From assembly GCF_012034335.1 (NCBI RefSeq), contig NZ_JAATHJ010000004.1, positions 123,412 through 187,411 of the forward strand: a stretch of DNA of 64,000 nt, read 5' to 3'. Position numbers and translations under genes: made by a program. This document shows, in pieces, positions 25,521 to 34,264 of the stretch (position 1 is the stretch's first letter; each line of letters begins with the position of its first letter). Under the pieces are notes generated by a model. That model was given only the letters and a program-made list of their open reading frames with translations, searched no databases and had not been told where the DNA came from. The DNA comes from Alkalicoccus luteus (GTDB lineage Bacteria > Bacillota > Bacilli > Bacillales > Salisediminibacteriaceae).

Positions 25521-26072
25521 ATGAGGTATTTCTATTTGGGGATTATGAGTATGGTTGTTTTAAGTGCTTGTGGAACAAATACTGTGGATGTTGATTCAGC
25601 AGATATTGAATTAAATGAAAATAACGATACTACAGAAAATAGTTCTGAAGTTAGTTATCAAGAACCGCCTGCTAATATTGTGCAAGAGAATAAATATGAG
25701 ATTGCGATATTTGTAGATGAAGAAGAAGGTTTTGAGGGAATTAATGCTAAGTTCACTTATCTAGGTGACAAAGAAGAACTCACTGTTTATCATCCAACCG
25801 ATACGATTTTTTTATTCAAGCTTATTGATGATGAAAATGTTTTTACTAATATAACCACAGGTGAAGATAATATTGGAAACACTACATTAGTGCCAAAAGA
25901 ACCTAAGAAAACAACGTTAATTCCAAATCAATTCCCCGATAATATTGAGGAAGGAACTTACGACATTGTAGCTACTGCTCATTTTACCTTAGAAGAAAAC
26001 TATGAAGATGGAGAAAGTGTTTATACTAATGAAATGAATGTCTCCACCACCATCCATATTGTAAACGATTAA
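25521..26072 (+). CDS. Lipoprotein of unknown function on AT-rich DNA
   Basis: 183 residues. The signal peptide MRYFYLGIMSMVVLSAC ends in the lipobox LSAC. After a linker rich in Asn, Asp and Glu, the mature part looks like a beta-sandwich (YEIAIFVDEEEGFEGINAKF, LTVYHPTDTIFLFKLIDDEN, LIPNQFPDNIEEGTYDIVAT), reminiscent of BsuPI-like or other extracellular Ig-like domains, but I cannot name a family. The ATG follows AAAGGTGG. Codon use is AT-rich, unlike the flanking genes, and it adjoins a transposase relic, so it was probably acquired horizontally. Confidence 0.75.
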   Translation: MRYFYLGIMSMVVLSACGTNTVDVDSADIELNENNDTTENSSEVSYQEPPANIVQENKYEIAIFVDEEEGFEGINAKFTYLGDKEELTVYHPTDTIFLFKLIDDENVFTNITTGEDNIGNTTLVPKEPKKTTLIPNQFPDNIEEGTYDIVATAHFTLEENYEDGESVYTNEMNVSTTIHIVND

Positions 26073-26092
26073 ATTTACGTTTTATTTATCAG

Positions 26093-26130
26093 CCTTAGCT
26101 ATTCATCGATTGAACAGCTAAGGTTTTTAT
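26093..26130 (+). terminator. Terminator of the AT-rich lipoprotein gene
   Basis: CCTTAGCT pairs with AGCTAAGG around a 15-nt loop, followed by T5. Confidence 0.8.
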
Positions 26131-26224
26131 TAAATGAATTTTTATATTATATCAACACTAAACATTAACATAGCCTAATGAAAAGTGAAGAGGGCCCTGT
26201 GATCAGTAAAAGAAGCGCTGCGTG

Positions 26225-26257
26225 CCTTCTCCGATATGCTCTTTTTGGCGGAGAAGG
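26225..26257. other. Unassigned hairpin upstream of a small membrane-protein gene
   Basis: CCTTCTCCG and CGGAGAAGG form a perfect 9-bp stem with a 15-nt loop. It lies 65 bp before the small gene at 26322; a 5' leader element is possible. Confidence 0.4.
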
Positions 26258-26321
26258 GCTGCTGTACATGAACTGGAAACCCTGCTAAGCTGAGGGAAAC
26301 GGAGATAAAGGAGCAATGCCG

Positions 26322-26486
26322 ATGGGAGATCTATTCGGAAACCTGCAGAGCCTGCTGATTCCCGTTCTTCTGATCGCGATGTTTCTCGTTTATGCGAGCA
26401 CCGCGTCGAAACGGAACGATCACATGCGTGACGTGGAACGACGGGCAAAGGAAGCTGAAGAAAAAGAAAAGCATCGTCACGAATAA
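26322..26486 (+). CDS. Small single-pass membrane protein (54 residues)
   Basis: The product MGDLFGNLQSLLIPVLLIAM continues FLVYASTASKRNDHMRDVER and ends in a highly charged tail of Arg, Lys, Glu and His. One membrane helix (about residues 8-26) is followed by a cytoplasmic charged helix. AAAGGAG lies 8 bp before the chosen ATG; an in-frame ATG two codons earlier is too close to the ribosome-binding site. A strong terminator follows at once. No family recognised. Confidence 0.7.
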   Translation: MGDLFGNLQSLLIPVLLIAMFLVYASTASKRNDHMRDVERRAKEAEEKEKHRHE

Positions 26487-26524
26487 ACCAGAGCCCCAGC
26501 ATAAGTGGGAGCTCTGGTTTTTTT
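26485..26524. terminator. Bidirectional terminator
   Basis: AAACCAGAGC pairs with GCTCTGGTTT, with an inner CCCA/TGGG extension, followed by T7 on the plus strand. It separates the small membrane-protein gene from the convergent acetyltransferase. Confidence 0.85.
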
Positions 26525-27050
26525 ACAGTTGAAACGCAGCGGAATACCGTATGATGCCTGGCTGAAGCGCCCCTCGTTCAAGCTCCAGCGCCATGAATGC
26601 TTCATCCGGCACGTCAAAAGGGACACGGACACCGAATCCCGAAGCCGGCTGAAAGCCGAACCGCGGATAATAATCAGGATGTCCAAGCACGATTACAGAA
26701 GGGTGCCCGGCAGAAGCAGCGCGCTGAAGCACCTCACGAATCAATGCCGTGCCGATGCCGCGGCCCTGCAGCGTCGGTAAAACGGAAACGGGCGCTAGCG
26801 CCAGTGACGGGATCCGCGTTTGATCCGGTTGCTCAATTTCGATTCGAGAAAGCATGATGTGACCGGCAAGGGTTCCGTTTAGAAAAGCCGAAAGGGCAAG
26901 CTCCGGTATATAAGCCTCGGACTGGCGAATGCGTTTCACCAGTTCATGCTCAGTCTGATCACTCATTTCTTCCTTTTGAAAGGCCTTTACAATCACGTTT
27001 TCGATTGTTTCCATATCTTCATCAGCTTCTTGTCTGAACTGTATATCCAT
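26523..27050 (-). CDS. GNAT-family N-acetyltransferase (YhbS-like)
   Basis: 175 residues from MDIQFRQEADEDMETIENVI, whose ATG follows AAAGGAGGACGTGCGG; a longer in-frame start upstream lacks a site. The acetyl-CoA motif is LALAPVSVLPTLQGRGIGTA (V.p..qgrGiG.aL), followed by VIVLGHPDYYPRFGFQPASG, the H..YY.rfGF pattern of YhbS-type acetyltransferases. The substrate is unknown. Single gene between a terminator and the divergent binding-protein gene. Confidence 0.88.
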   Translation of the reverse strand: MDIQFRQEADEDMETIENVIVKAFQKEEMSDQTEHELVKRIRQSEAYIPELALSAFLNGTLAGHIMLSRIEIEQPDQTRIPSLALAPVSVLPTLQGRGIGTALIREVLQRAASAGHPSVIVLGHPDYYPRFGFQPASGFGVRVPFDVPDEAFMALELERGALQPGIIRYSAAFQL

Positions 27051-27100
27051 CCGCACGTCCTCCTTTTTTATGTAGCATATCATAGATGAATTCAACTCAG

Positions 27101-27129
27101 TTGACACGCCAGGTAAGCTTTTCTATACT
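27101..27129 (+). promoter_or_regulatory. Consensus sigma-A promoter of the second family 5 binding-protein gene
   Basis: TTGACA (27101-27106) and TATACT (27124-27129) with a 17-bp spacer, the same hexamers as at 22807. The trinucleotide TAG follows the -10 box in both. Confidence 0.8.
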
Positions 27130-27189
27130 AGTAAAAGTCCATAAAGCCGATATAGTTTGTCGGTTTAGAGTGAGAAGGGGGAAATGAAC

Positions 27190-28806
27190 ATGAAAAAGTA
27201 TGCAGCACTGATGATTGGCGCCGGTCTGCTGGCCGCTTGCGCCGGTGAGCCGGAGGAAGGGTTAAACAACGGGAATAACGGTGAAGAGCCGGCGAATAAT
27301 AATGAGGCACCTGAAGCAGAGGGGGAGCGGATAGAAGAGGACTACCTGCAGGTCGGCGTGGCATCTGACCCGGTAGCACTGGATCCGCACGGTGCGAACG
27401 AGAACGTGTCCAATTCGATTAACGCGACGATTTACGATCGCCTTGTCTTTATGAATGATGACCTGGAGCTGGAACCGTGGCTCGCGGAAAGCTATGAACA
27501 GGTTGAAGATACGGTGTGGGAATTTGAGATCCGTGAAGGCGTGACGTTTCATGACGGCGAAGAGCTGGACGCTGAAATCGTAAAAATAAATTTTGACCGG
27601 ATCTTAGATGAGGATATCGCATCACCGGTCTCGTTTATTTTCAGCATGATTGAAGAAGTGGAAGTAGTCGATGAGTATACGGTACGCATGCATACGGATG
27701 CGCCGTTCGCGGCGCTCCCGTCTCATTTGGCGCATCCTGGCGGCGGCATTGTCAGCCCCAACATGATCGAAGCTTCCTACGAAGAACTGGAGGCAGGCGG
27801 CAACCCATTTGACGTGGCTGATGAGGAAGCCGCAGGCACTGGCTATTTCCAGCTGGAAGACTACGTGTCCGGTGATTATGTGACGCTTGCAAGAAACGAC
27901 GACTATTGGGAAGAGCCTGCGAATGTCGAAGGCGTTTCCTTCCAGGTAGTACCGGAAAGCCTGACGCGGATCGGCGAGCTGGAAACGGGCGGTCTTGACG
28001 TCATTTATCCAGTGAATCCGCAGGATATGGAACGACTTGAAGAAGCAGAAGGCGTTGGCACCTATGAGCAAAACAGTGTTCGCATGGCTTATCTCGGCTT
28101 CAATACAGAAGCGGAGCCATTTGACGATGCGGACGTCCGCCGTGCGATTTATATGGCACTGAATAAAGAAGACATTGTAGAAGGTGTGCTTGACGGGGCC
28201 GGCATCACCGCAGAAGGTCCGCTTGCACCGGACGTGTTCGGGTACTCTGACAGTATTGAAGCTCCGGCTTACGACCCGGAACAAGCGCAGCAGCTGCTTG
28301 AAGAAGCGGGCTACGGCGATGGTCTGGAAGTTACGCTCGTCACGAACGATGACCGCGAAAACGAAGATGCCGCTGCTTTGATTCAGGCACAGCTTTCGCA
28401 GATCGGCGTGGATGTATCGATTGAATCATACGAGCAGGGGACTTACCTGGAACTTGCCGGACAGGGAGACACAGAACTGTTTCTCGGCAGCTGGGGAACG
28501 GTGACGCTTGACGCAGATTACGGCATGTACGCGCTCTATCACTCGAGCAATGCCGGGACTTCCGGAAACCGTGCCTTTTATGAGGACGATGAGATCGATG
28601 CGCTGTTAACAGAAGCGCGTCAGGAAAGCGACGAGGATGCCCGCTTTGCACTTTATGAAGAAGCACAGGAGATTCTTGCAGATGAACTTCCTTACGGCTA
28701 TTTATACTACCCGGATCTTGTAACGGGACTTTCCGACGATGTAGAAGGGTATTTCCAGTATCCGGCAAGCTTCTACTACTTGCGTGATGTGGAATTAAAC
28801 CGCTGA
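27190..28806 (+). CDS. Family 5 (peptide/glutathione-type) ABC solute-binding lipoprotein, copy 2
   Basis: 538 residues, colinear with the protein at 22897 throughout. The lipobox is LAAC; the linker is shorter. Shared blocks include DPVALDPHGANENV, IREGVTFHDGEELDAEIVKI, PSHLAHPGGGIVSP and the C-terminal YYLRDVELNR, where copy 1 has YYLKDVELNR. Differences cluster in loops such as VYPVNPQDMERLEEAEGVG, which could alter the ligand preference. The ATG chosen lies 8 bp after GAAGGGGG. Like copy 1 it has no permease or ATPase partner here. Confidence 0.92.
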   Translation: MKKYAALMIGAGLLAACAGEPEEGLNNGNNGEEPANNNEAPEAEGERIEEDYLQVGVASDPVALDPHGANENVSNSINATIYDRLVFMNDDLELEPWLAESYEQVEDTVWEFEIREGVTFHDGEELDAEIVKINFDRILDEDIASPVSFIFSMIEEVEVVDEYTVRMHTDAPFAALPSHLAHPGGGIVSPNMIEASYEELEAGGNPFDVADEEAAGTGYFQLEDYVSGDYVTLARNDDYWEEPANVEGVSFQVVPESLTRIGELETGGLDVIYPVNPQDMERLEEAEGVGTYEQNSVRMAYLGFNTEAEPFDDADVRRAIYMALNKEDIVEGVLDGAGITAEGPLAPDVFGYSDSIEAPAYDPEQAQQLLEEAGYGDGLEVTLVTNDDRENEDAAALIQAQLSQIGVDVSIESYEQGTYLELAGQGDTELFLGSWGTVTLDADYGMYALYHSSNAGTSGNRAFYEDDEIDALLTEARQESDEDARFALYEEAQEILADELPYGYLYYPDLVTGLSDDVEGYFQYPASFYYLRDVELNR

Positions 28807-28871
28807 TCGTTTACAGACGAGGGCAATCAGCGTTAAACTAAAAAGAGAATGAGCGAGAAGGAGTGAAGCCG

Positions 28872-29252
28872 ATGAGCTACGAACAGGACGGCATCAAGCA
28901 GGTTGATAAAGAGGAACTGAAGCAGATCCTGGAGCAGAAAAGCCCGAATCAGATCGTCATCGATGTACGGGAGCCGGAAGAGTATACGAAGCGCCATATT
29001 CCCGGCGTACCGCTGCTCCCGATGATGTCCATTCCGGAGCTTGCAGACGGGATCGATAAAGAAAAAGAGTACGTGTTCGTCTGCCGCAGCGGCAACCGCT
29101 CACAGAAGGTTTCCTTGTTTCTAAAAGGACAGGGCTACGAGAACGTCGCGAACTATGAAGGCGGCATGCTGGAGTGGGACGGCGATGAAGCAGACGGTGA
29201 CGAAGTACACTTGCAGTCCGTGGACGAACTGAAAAGCTGGAAAAACAGCTGA
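28872..29252 (+). CDS. Rhodanese-like domain protein
   Basis: 126 residues, a single rhodanese domain: IVIDVREPEEYTKRHIPGVP, then the active-site loop VFVCRSGNRSQKVSLFLKGQ with catalytic Cys in CRSGNRS, and GYENVANYEGGMLEWDGDE near the end. Such proteins carry a persulfide on the cysteine for sulfur transfer or detoxification in the cytoplasm. The ATG follows AAGGAG by 9 bp; the GTG overlapping that site is less likely. Possibly cotranscribed with the preceding binding-protein gene, since no terminator is seen in the 65-bp gap. Confidence 0.9.
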   Translation: MSYEQDGIKQVDKEELKQILEQKSPNQIVIDVREPEEYTKRHIPGVPLLPMMSIPELADGIDKEKEYVFVCRSGNRSQKVSLFLKGQGYENVANYEGGMLEWDGDEADGDEVHLQSVDELKSWKNS

Positions 29253-29357
29253 ATCGGGTTTGATGAGCAGCCTTTCGCATGAGCGGGAGGCTGCTATTTT
29301 AAATCAATAAGAACATATGTCCTCCTCTATAAAAGTTAAATAGGGGTGTACAAATGT

Positions 29358-29387
29358 TTTACATTAAATCATGAATAATGGTATACT
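29358..29387 (+). promoter_or_regulatory. Probable promoter of the 71-residue protein gene
   Basis: TTTACA (29358-29363) and TATACT (29382-29387) are 18 bp apart, about 50 bp before the start codon. Confidence 0.55.
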
Positions 29388-29438
29388 AAAAATACTTTTT
29401 GAGGGTAGCGAAATAAAAAACAGCAGGGGGGCGGTTTA

Positions 29439-29654
29439 GTGGATATTAGGAAGATCGAATCGATGTATCAGAGCGGTGAATACGATCTTAAAATGGATAT
29501 TGACCAGTCCGCCACTGGATCACCTCTTTTTTACGTGCATTTAATCCCGCTTGAAGAAGGACGTGCAAAAGAACTGTATATCACAGAAAAAGAAGCCGTC
29601 TACAAGGCGGTTCAGCATATCGTCAGACGATCCAAACGGGGATTAACTGACTAA
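29439..29654 (+). CDS. Small conserved-looking protein (71 residues)
   Basis: The product VDIRKIESMYQSGEYDLKMD is charged and has no membrane segment or signal peptide; the middle part SPLFYVHLIPLEEGRAKELY looks like a beta hairpin and the end KEAVYKAVQHIVRRSKRGLT like an amphipathic basic helix. It starts with GTG, 8 bp after AGGGGGG, and has its own promoter and terminator, which supports a real gene. I do not recognise the family. Confidence 0.7.
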   Translation: MDIRKIESMYQSGEYDLKMDIDQSATGSPLFYVHLIPLEEGRAKELYITEKEAVYKAVQHIVRRSKRGLTD

Positions 29655-29660
29655 TAAAGA

Positions 29661-29694
29661 AAACCAGAGAGGCAGTAGCCTTTCTGGTTTTTTG
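29661..29694 (+). terminator. Terminator of the 71-residue protein gene
   Basis: AAACCAGAGAGGC pairs with GCCTTTCTGGTTT (one G-T) around AGTA, then T6 interrupted once. Repeat array B begins about 20 bp later. Confidence 0.88.
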
Positions 29695-29714
29695 TTTGAA
29701 TGCTTTTTAGTGAC

Positions 29715-29897
29715 AGGCTGAAAGTTATCAAACGGCGGCGGAAAGTTTTCATATGGAGTCCGGAAGTTTTCATTCAGGCCTCCAAACATTTCATTTTCAG
29801 CGGATAACTTATTATGGTTATCAAACGGCGTGCGTTATAGAGAAAAACTTATTATTTGTCAGGGTGAAGTTTTCATTTCAAGTCGAACGTTATCATT
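29715..29897. repeat. Array B of degenerate 21-bp intergenic repeats
   Basis: Units share the core A(G/C)TT(A/T)TCATT with array A at 17537. Core starts at 29723, 29744, 29765, 29786, 29807, 29847, 29868 and about 29888 give 20-21-bp steps, with one 40-bp step holding an irregular copy. Conserved cores such as AAAGTTATCA, AAAGTTTTCAT and ACGTTATCATTTG are separated by variable, GC-richer bases. The array sits behind a terminator, in about 640 bp with no convincing gene. Confidence 0.85.
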
Positions 29898-29984
29898 TGA
29901 GGAGAGACATGACGGCTTGAGGTTATTGAAACGGTTTTAATAAAGGCAGGCGCAGCCTGCGGAGGTCGATGATGGGTTGTTGTT

Positions 29985-30205
29985 TTGAAAGTGTTCAACT
30001 TCTGCGGTAAAATGAAGCTAGTATAAAAAGCATTAACTTCGCCTGCCATCTATTCAACTTTTCCTTCAAAAGCTTCAAGAACGTCTGTCATATGTTTACG
30101 AGCTTCAACTTAAAACTGCTATAACGAATAAACGTTCAACTGTCGGGCGAAAACATTCAACTTCCACAAAAAACGTTCAACCTTGTCGAAAAGCGCCTTC
30201 AGTCG
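29985..30205. repeat. Array C of degenerate repeats with a different core
   Basis: The core is GTTCAACTT. Conserved AAC positions at 29997, 30035, 30056, 30077, 30107, 30138, 30159 and 30179 give steps of about 20-21 bp or one and a half or two times that. It follows array B after about 90 bp and precedes the terminator of the arabinose operon. The same period with a different core suggests a related kind of element. Confidence 0.75.
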
Positions 30206-30298
30206 GATTGCTTCCGGGAGCCGGAAGCTTCCTTTCAGGTATTGATCGTGCGGTTTTAATGAGAGGTGTCCATCTTTCCGGTTTAAACCGAGCACCAA

Positions 30299-30331
30299 AA
30301 AACAGCCGGCAGGGGGAGCCGGCTGTTTTAC
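30299..30331 (-). terminator. Terminator of the araNDBA operon
   Basis: AAAACAGCCGGC pairs with GCCGGCTGTTTT around a 7-nt loop directly after the araA stop codon; the minus strand has the T4 tail. Confidence 0.85.
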
Positions 30332-31798
30332 CTAACGCTGTTTAAGCATCTGTCGAAACGTAAAGAGATCGGTAGTGGCATCAATGCTGATGAATTCGAT
30401 GCCGAGTGCGTCGGCGAGATCAGCCGCCTGATGCCTCGTGGCGCTGAACGAGAGAACGGTATGATGCGCACCGCCTGCATAAATCCAGGCCTCAGCAGAA
30501 GTACGGAAGTCCGGTTTCGGCTCCCACAGTACTTTCGCTACCGGGAGCTTGGGCGTGCTCTCAGGAACGCGTACGGCCGTCACGTCGTTTGCAATCATAC
30601 GGAAGCGGCCGCCCATATCGACGATGCTGACGTTAACCGCCTCGCCTTCAATGCCGTCAAAGATGAGTCTGGCCGGATCGTTTTTACCGCCGATTCCGAG
30701 CGGATGTACGGCGATTTCAGGCTGGTTCGCGGCGATCGTCGGGCATACTTCGAGCATATGTGATCCGAGCACCTGCGTCCCTTCCGGCGTAAAGTGATAC
30801 GTATAGTCCTCCATAAAGCTTGTACGGTCGTTACCGGTCATCGTTTTCATCATACGCAGGAGAGCGGCTGTTTTCCAATCGCCTTCACCGGCAAAGCCGT
30901 AGCCTTTTTCCATCAGGCGCTGCACGGCAAGCCCGGGAAGCTGCGGTACGCCGTGCAAGTCTTCAAACGTTGTCGTAAAGGCGTGATAACCGTACTCCTG
31001 CAGCATATACTCGATGCCGAGCTCCAGTTTGGCCTGTTCTAAGACGGACTGGCGAAAAGCAGCGTCATCGGCCTTTGCGGAAGGGATTTCGTAGCGATGA
31101 CGATAGTCGTCAAACCGCGCCTGCACATCCTGCTCTGAAAAACGGTCCGCGGCATCCGCAATATCACCGATGCCGTAGCCGTCTACGGTCCAGCCGAAGT
31201 CTTTCTGCGCCTGGACTTTGTCGCCTTCGGTTACGGCGACGCCGCGCATGTTATCGCCGATGCGCAGCACCTTCAGCTTACGGCTTTCCTGCACGGCCGT
31301 CATTGTCCGCATCCAGGACGCGATGTCCTCCTGAATCGCCTCGTGCTTCCAGTGACCGGCAATAACGCGGCGGTTCAGGCCGAGGCGCGTGCAGATAAAA
31401 CCGAATTCCCGGTCGCCGTGTGCGGACTGGTTGAGATTCATAAAGTCCATATCAATCGACTGCCATGGTATCTGTTCATGGTGCTGGGTATGGAAATGAA
31501 GCATCGGCTTTCCGAGCTCCATCAGACCCTGAATCCAGCGCTTGGCTGGAGAGAATGTGTGCATCCATACAATCACGCCTGCACAGCTTTCGTGCTCGTT
31601 CGCCTCGCGAATCGCCCGCGTTATTTCCTGCTCAGTCGTGACGAGCGCGTGCGCCTTAACGGGGAAGGGGAGTGCTTCTGTCAGATGGCCGGCGACTTCG
31701 TTCGCCTGGCTGCTCACCTGATCGAGTGTTTCGGGGCCGTATAAGTGCTGGCTTCCTGTTATCATCCAAAATTCACTGTTAACGTTCAATGCTGCCAC
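30332..31798 (-). CDS. araA: L-arabinose isomerase
   Basis: 488 residues, the expected length. It converts L-arabinose to L-ribulose in the cytoplasm using Mn2+. Conserved blocks: [19 protein letters not shown] at the start, [40 protein letters not shown] (with the metal-ligand glutamate) and [11 protein letters not shown] with the second metal-binding region, then GSHMLEVCP. The GTG start shown overlaps the end of araB; a TTG three codons later has the better ribosome-binding site (AGGCGGTGG) and could be the true start. Last gene of araN-D-B-A. Confidence 0.95.
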   Translation of the reverse strand: MAALNVNSEFWMITGSQHLYGPETLDQVSSQANEVAGHLTEALPFPVKAHALVTTEQEITRAIREANEHESCAGVIVWMHTFSPAKRWIQGLMELGKPMLHFHTQHHEQIPWQSIDMDFMNLNQSAHGDREFGFICTRLGLNRRVIAGHWKHEAIQEDIASWMRTMTAVQESRKLKVLRIGDNMRGVAVTEGDKVQAQKDFGWTVDGYGIGDIADAADRFSEQDVQARFDDYRHRYEIPSAKADDAAFRQSVLEQAKLELGIEYMLQEYGYHAFTTTFEDLHGVPQLPGLAVQRLMEKGYGFAGEGDWKTAALLRMMKTMTGNDRTSFMEDYTYHFTPEGTQVLGSHMLEVCPTIAANQPEIAVHPLGIGGKNDPARLIFDGIEGEAVNVSIVDMGGRFRMIANDVTAVRVPESTPKLPVAKVLWEPKPDFRTSAEAWIYAGGAHHTVLSFSATRHQAADLADALGIEFISIDATTDLFTFRQMLKQR

Positions 31799-33476
31799 CG
31801 CCTGCTGGTTCTGTCGTTTGTGTTTTCGTTCGTCCGCGCAGCAGGTTCTTCATAAGGCCGCTGCTGCGTCCGAAATAATCGTGCAGTTCTTTATAAGCGC
31901 TGTACAAATCACGGTACGCATCGCGCTTCTCGAGTGACGGCTGGTACACGTCATCCTTCACACGTGCCATACGCGCTGCCGCATCGGTGATGGTTGCAAA
32001 CCCGCCATTTTCTTCTCCGGCGGCGACTGCTGCAAACATAGCGGAGCCGAGTGCCGGCGTCTGTACGGAATCGGCAGTATAAATCGGCCGTTCTGTTACA
32101 TCCGCGTATATTTGCATAAGCAGCGGATTTTTACGTGGAAGTCCGCCGCAGGCGTACAAGTCGTTTACCGGCACACCGGACTGATGCAACGTTTCCACAA
32201 TCTGTTTCGTTCCGAAGGCGGTTGCTTCCAGTAACGCACGGTAAAGCTCTTCCGGCTTTGTTTGTAAGGTCATGCCCACAAACAAACCGGACAGCTGCGT
32301 ATCGACGAGCGTGGAGCGGTTGCCGTTCCACCAGTCGAGCGCGACAACACCGCTTTCACCGGGATCAAGCTTCGCTGCTTTTTCCGTCAGAAGCTCATGA
32401 ATCGACAGGCCTTTTTCTTCAGCTTCCTCGGTGAGGGAGGCTGGTACACACGTATCGACAAACCAGGCGAAAATATCTCCGACCGCCGACTGACCGGCTT
32501 CGTAGCCGTAATAGCCTGGTAAAATACCGTCTTCGACGACGCCGCAAATGCCTTCTGCATACGTTTCCTCTTTTCCGAGCAGCATGTGGCAAATTGACGT
32601 ACCCATTGCCATCACCATACTGCCTTCCTTTACGACGCCGACAGCGGGCACCGACACGTGCGCATCGACGTTTGCGACGGCGACAGGCAAGCCTTCCGGA
32701 AGCCCGGTTTTTTCAGCTGCCGCAGCAGTGATCGACCCGGCTTTCGCACCTGGAGGAAGAATCGGCCCTTTCAATTTGTCTGAGACGAGGTTTTCAAGCT
32801 TCGGATGGACAGAGGCGAAAAAGGAAGCAGGCGGGAAACCGTCCTCTTTGTGCCAGGCAGCTTTGTAGCCCGCTGTACAGCTGTTTCGTGTGAACGTTCC
32901 GGTAAGCTGGGAAATGACCCAGTCGGCAGCTTCGACAAATTTATCCGCTTCGTCGTAGATGTGCGGTGCTTCATCCGCAATCTGATAAGATTTGGCGAGC
33001 ATCCACTCCGACGAGAGCTTGCCGCCGAACCGGTGAATAAAATCTTCACCCATTGCTTCGGCGCGCTCATTGAGATGATCTGCGTGCGGCTGGGCGGCAT
33101 GGTGCTTCCACAGCTTTACCCAGCTGTGCGGATCGTGTTTGTGTTTGTTGTGAAAACAAAGCGGCCGATCGTTTTCGTCTACCGGGAGCATGGTGCACGC
33201 GGTAAAATCAATGCCGATGCCGGCAATATCGGCAGGATCGGCATCAGCGGCTTTGATAACAGCAGGAACGGATGTGAAAAGCACGTCCAGATAATCCTGC
33301 GGATGCTGCAGCGCCCACTCGTGCCCAAGCTTCGTGCCGTCCGGAAGCGCGGTGTCCATCACGCCGTGGGCATAAGGCGTCACGTGCTCCGCAAGCTCCC
33401 GGCCATCCTCCAGGGAAACGAGGACGGCTCTTCCGGACTCAGTTCCAAAATCGACGCCAATTGCATACTGTTTCAT
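31779..33476 (-). CDS. araB: Ribulokinase
   Basis: 565 residues of the FGGY sugar kinase family; phosphorylates L-ribulose to L-ribulose 5-phosphate. The N-terminal phosphate loop is [20 protein letters not shown] and [16 protein letters not shown] holds the substrate-side region; the C-terminal half has [20 protein letters not shown] followed by [20 protein letters not shown], the family's second signature, and [17 protein letters not shown]. Its start overlaps the araD stop by four bases and its end overlaps araA, so the three catabolic genes are translationally coupled. Confidence 0.95.
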   Translation of the reverse strand: MKQYAIGVDFGTESGRAVLVSLEDGRELAEHVTPYAHGVMDTALPDGTKLGHEWALQHPQDYLDVLFTSVPAVIKAADADPADIAGIGIDFTACTMLPVDENDRPLCFHNKHKHDPHSWVKLWKHHAAQPHADHLNERAEAMGEDFIHRFGGKLSSEWMLAKSYQIADEAPHIYDEADKFVEAADWVISQLTGTFTRNSCTAGYKAAWHKEDGFPPASFFASVHPKLENLVSDKLKGPILPPGAKAGSITAAAAEKTGLPEGLPVAVANVDAHVSVPAVGVVKEGSMVMAMGTSICHMLLGKEETYAEGICGVVEDGILPGYYGYEAGQSAVGDIFAWFVDTCVPASLTEEAEEKGLSIHELLTEKAAKLDPGESGVVALDWWNGNRSTLVDTQLSGLFVGMTLQTKPEELYRALLEATAFGTKQIVETLHQSGVPVNDLYACGGLPRKNPLLMQIYADVTERPIYTADSVQTPALGSAMFAAVAAGEENGGFATITDAAARMARVKDDVYQPSLEKRDAYRDLYSAYKELHDYFGRSSGLMKNLLRGRTKTQTTEPAGGGSIER

Positions 33477-34186
33477 CGGCTTTCCTCCTTTCCAGCCTGC
33501 CCGTAATAAGCATGACTGCCATGTTTTCGTGAAAAATGCTTGTCGAGCAGCGCAGACGAAATACCGGATGCACTCGGCTGAAGGGCTCTTGTTCGAGACC
33601 CCATTTTGGCTGTTTCTTCGAGCACGACGGCATGATAAACGGCATCAGCCGGACTCGCTCCCCACGTAAACGGGGCGTGACCGTGCACAAATACTGCCGG
33701 AACTTCCAGTGGGGAAAGCTGTTTTGTCTCAAATGTTTCCGCAATCACGTTTCCTGTTTCAAGCTCATAGTCGCCGCTGATTTCCGCTGTTGTCATCGGT
33801 CTCGTACATGGAACGGCTCCATTAAAGTAATCGGCGTGGGTCGTACCGAACACCGGCAGTTCCAAGCCTGCCTGTGACCAGCTTGTTGCCCACGGCGAGT
33901 GGGTATGTACAATGCCGGCAATGCCTGTGAAGCGGCGGTACAGCTCCAGATGGGTCGGGGTATCAGACGACGGACGAAGTTCACCTTCAATGGTATGGCC
34001 GTTGAGGTCTACTACGACCATTTTTTCCGCCGTCAGCTCGTCATAGCTCACTCCACTCGGTTTAATCACCATCAGCTTCGATTCCTCATCAAAACCGCTT
34101 GCATTTCCCCAAGTAAATGTCACAAGATCATAGCGGGGGAGGGCGAGGTTTGCTTCGAGCACTTCCTGTTTCAGCTGTTCAAGCAT
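33473..34186 (-). CDS. araD: L-ribulose-5-phosphate 4-epimerase
   Basis: 237 residues of the class II aldolase family. It converts L-ribulose 5-phosphate to D-xylulose 5-phosphate, which enters the pentose phosphate pathway. Zinc-site motif [20 protein letters not shown] (HTH); earlier [20 protein letters not shown] and the later [20 protein letters not shown] with the third histidine. The start follows GGAGGAAGC. It lies 80 bp after the binding-protein gene araN on the same strand and overlaps araB by four bases. Confidence 0.95.
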   Translation of the reverse strand: MLEQLKQEVLEANLALPRYDLVTFTWGNASGFDEESKLMVIKPSGVSYDELTAEKMVVVDLNGHTIEGELRPSSDTPTHLELYRRFTGIAGIVHTHSPWATSWSQAGLELPVFGTTHADYFNGAVPCTRPMTTAEISGDYELETGNVIAETFETKQLSPLEVPAVFVHGHAPFTWGASPADAVYHAVVLEETAKMGSRTRALQPSASGISSALLDKHFSRKHGSHAYYGQAGKEESR

Positions 34187-34264
34187 GACGCTTCCTCCTT
34201 TCGTTTGCTAAAAGATTCAGCCGGCTGCAGTTGCTTTCGCACGGCCGGCTGAACGGGGAATTGA

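Noticed and set aside
17537..30205. CRISPR arrays as explanation for the 21-bp repeats
   Set aside because: The conserved cores are only about 10 bp and degenerate, spacers are about 10 bp, and no cas genes are present.
32805..33506. 233-codon frame opposite araB
   Set aside because: Shadow of the ribulokinase gene; no ribosome-binding site.
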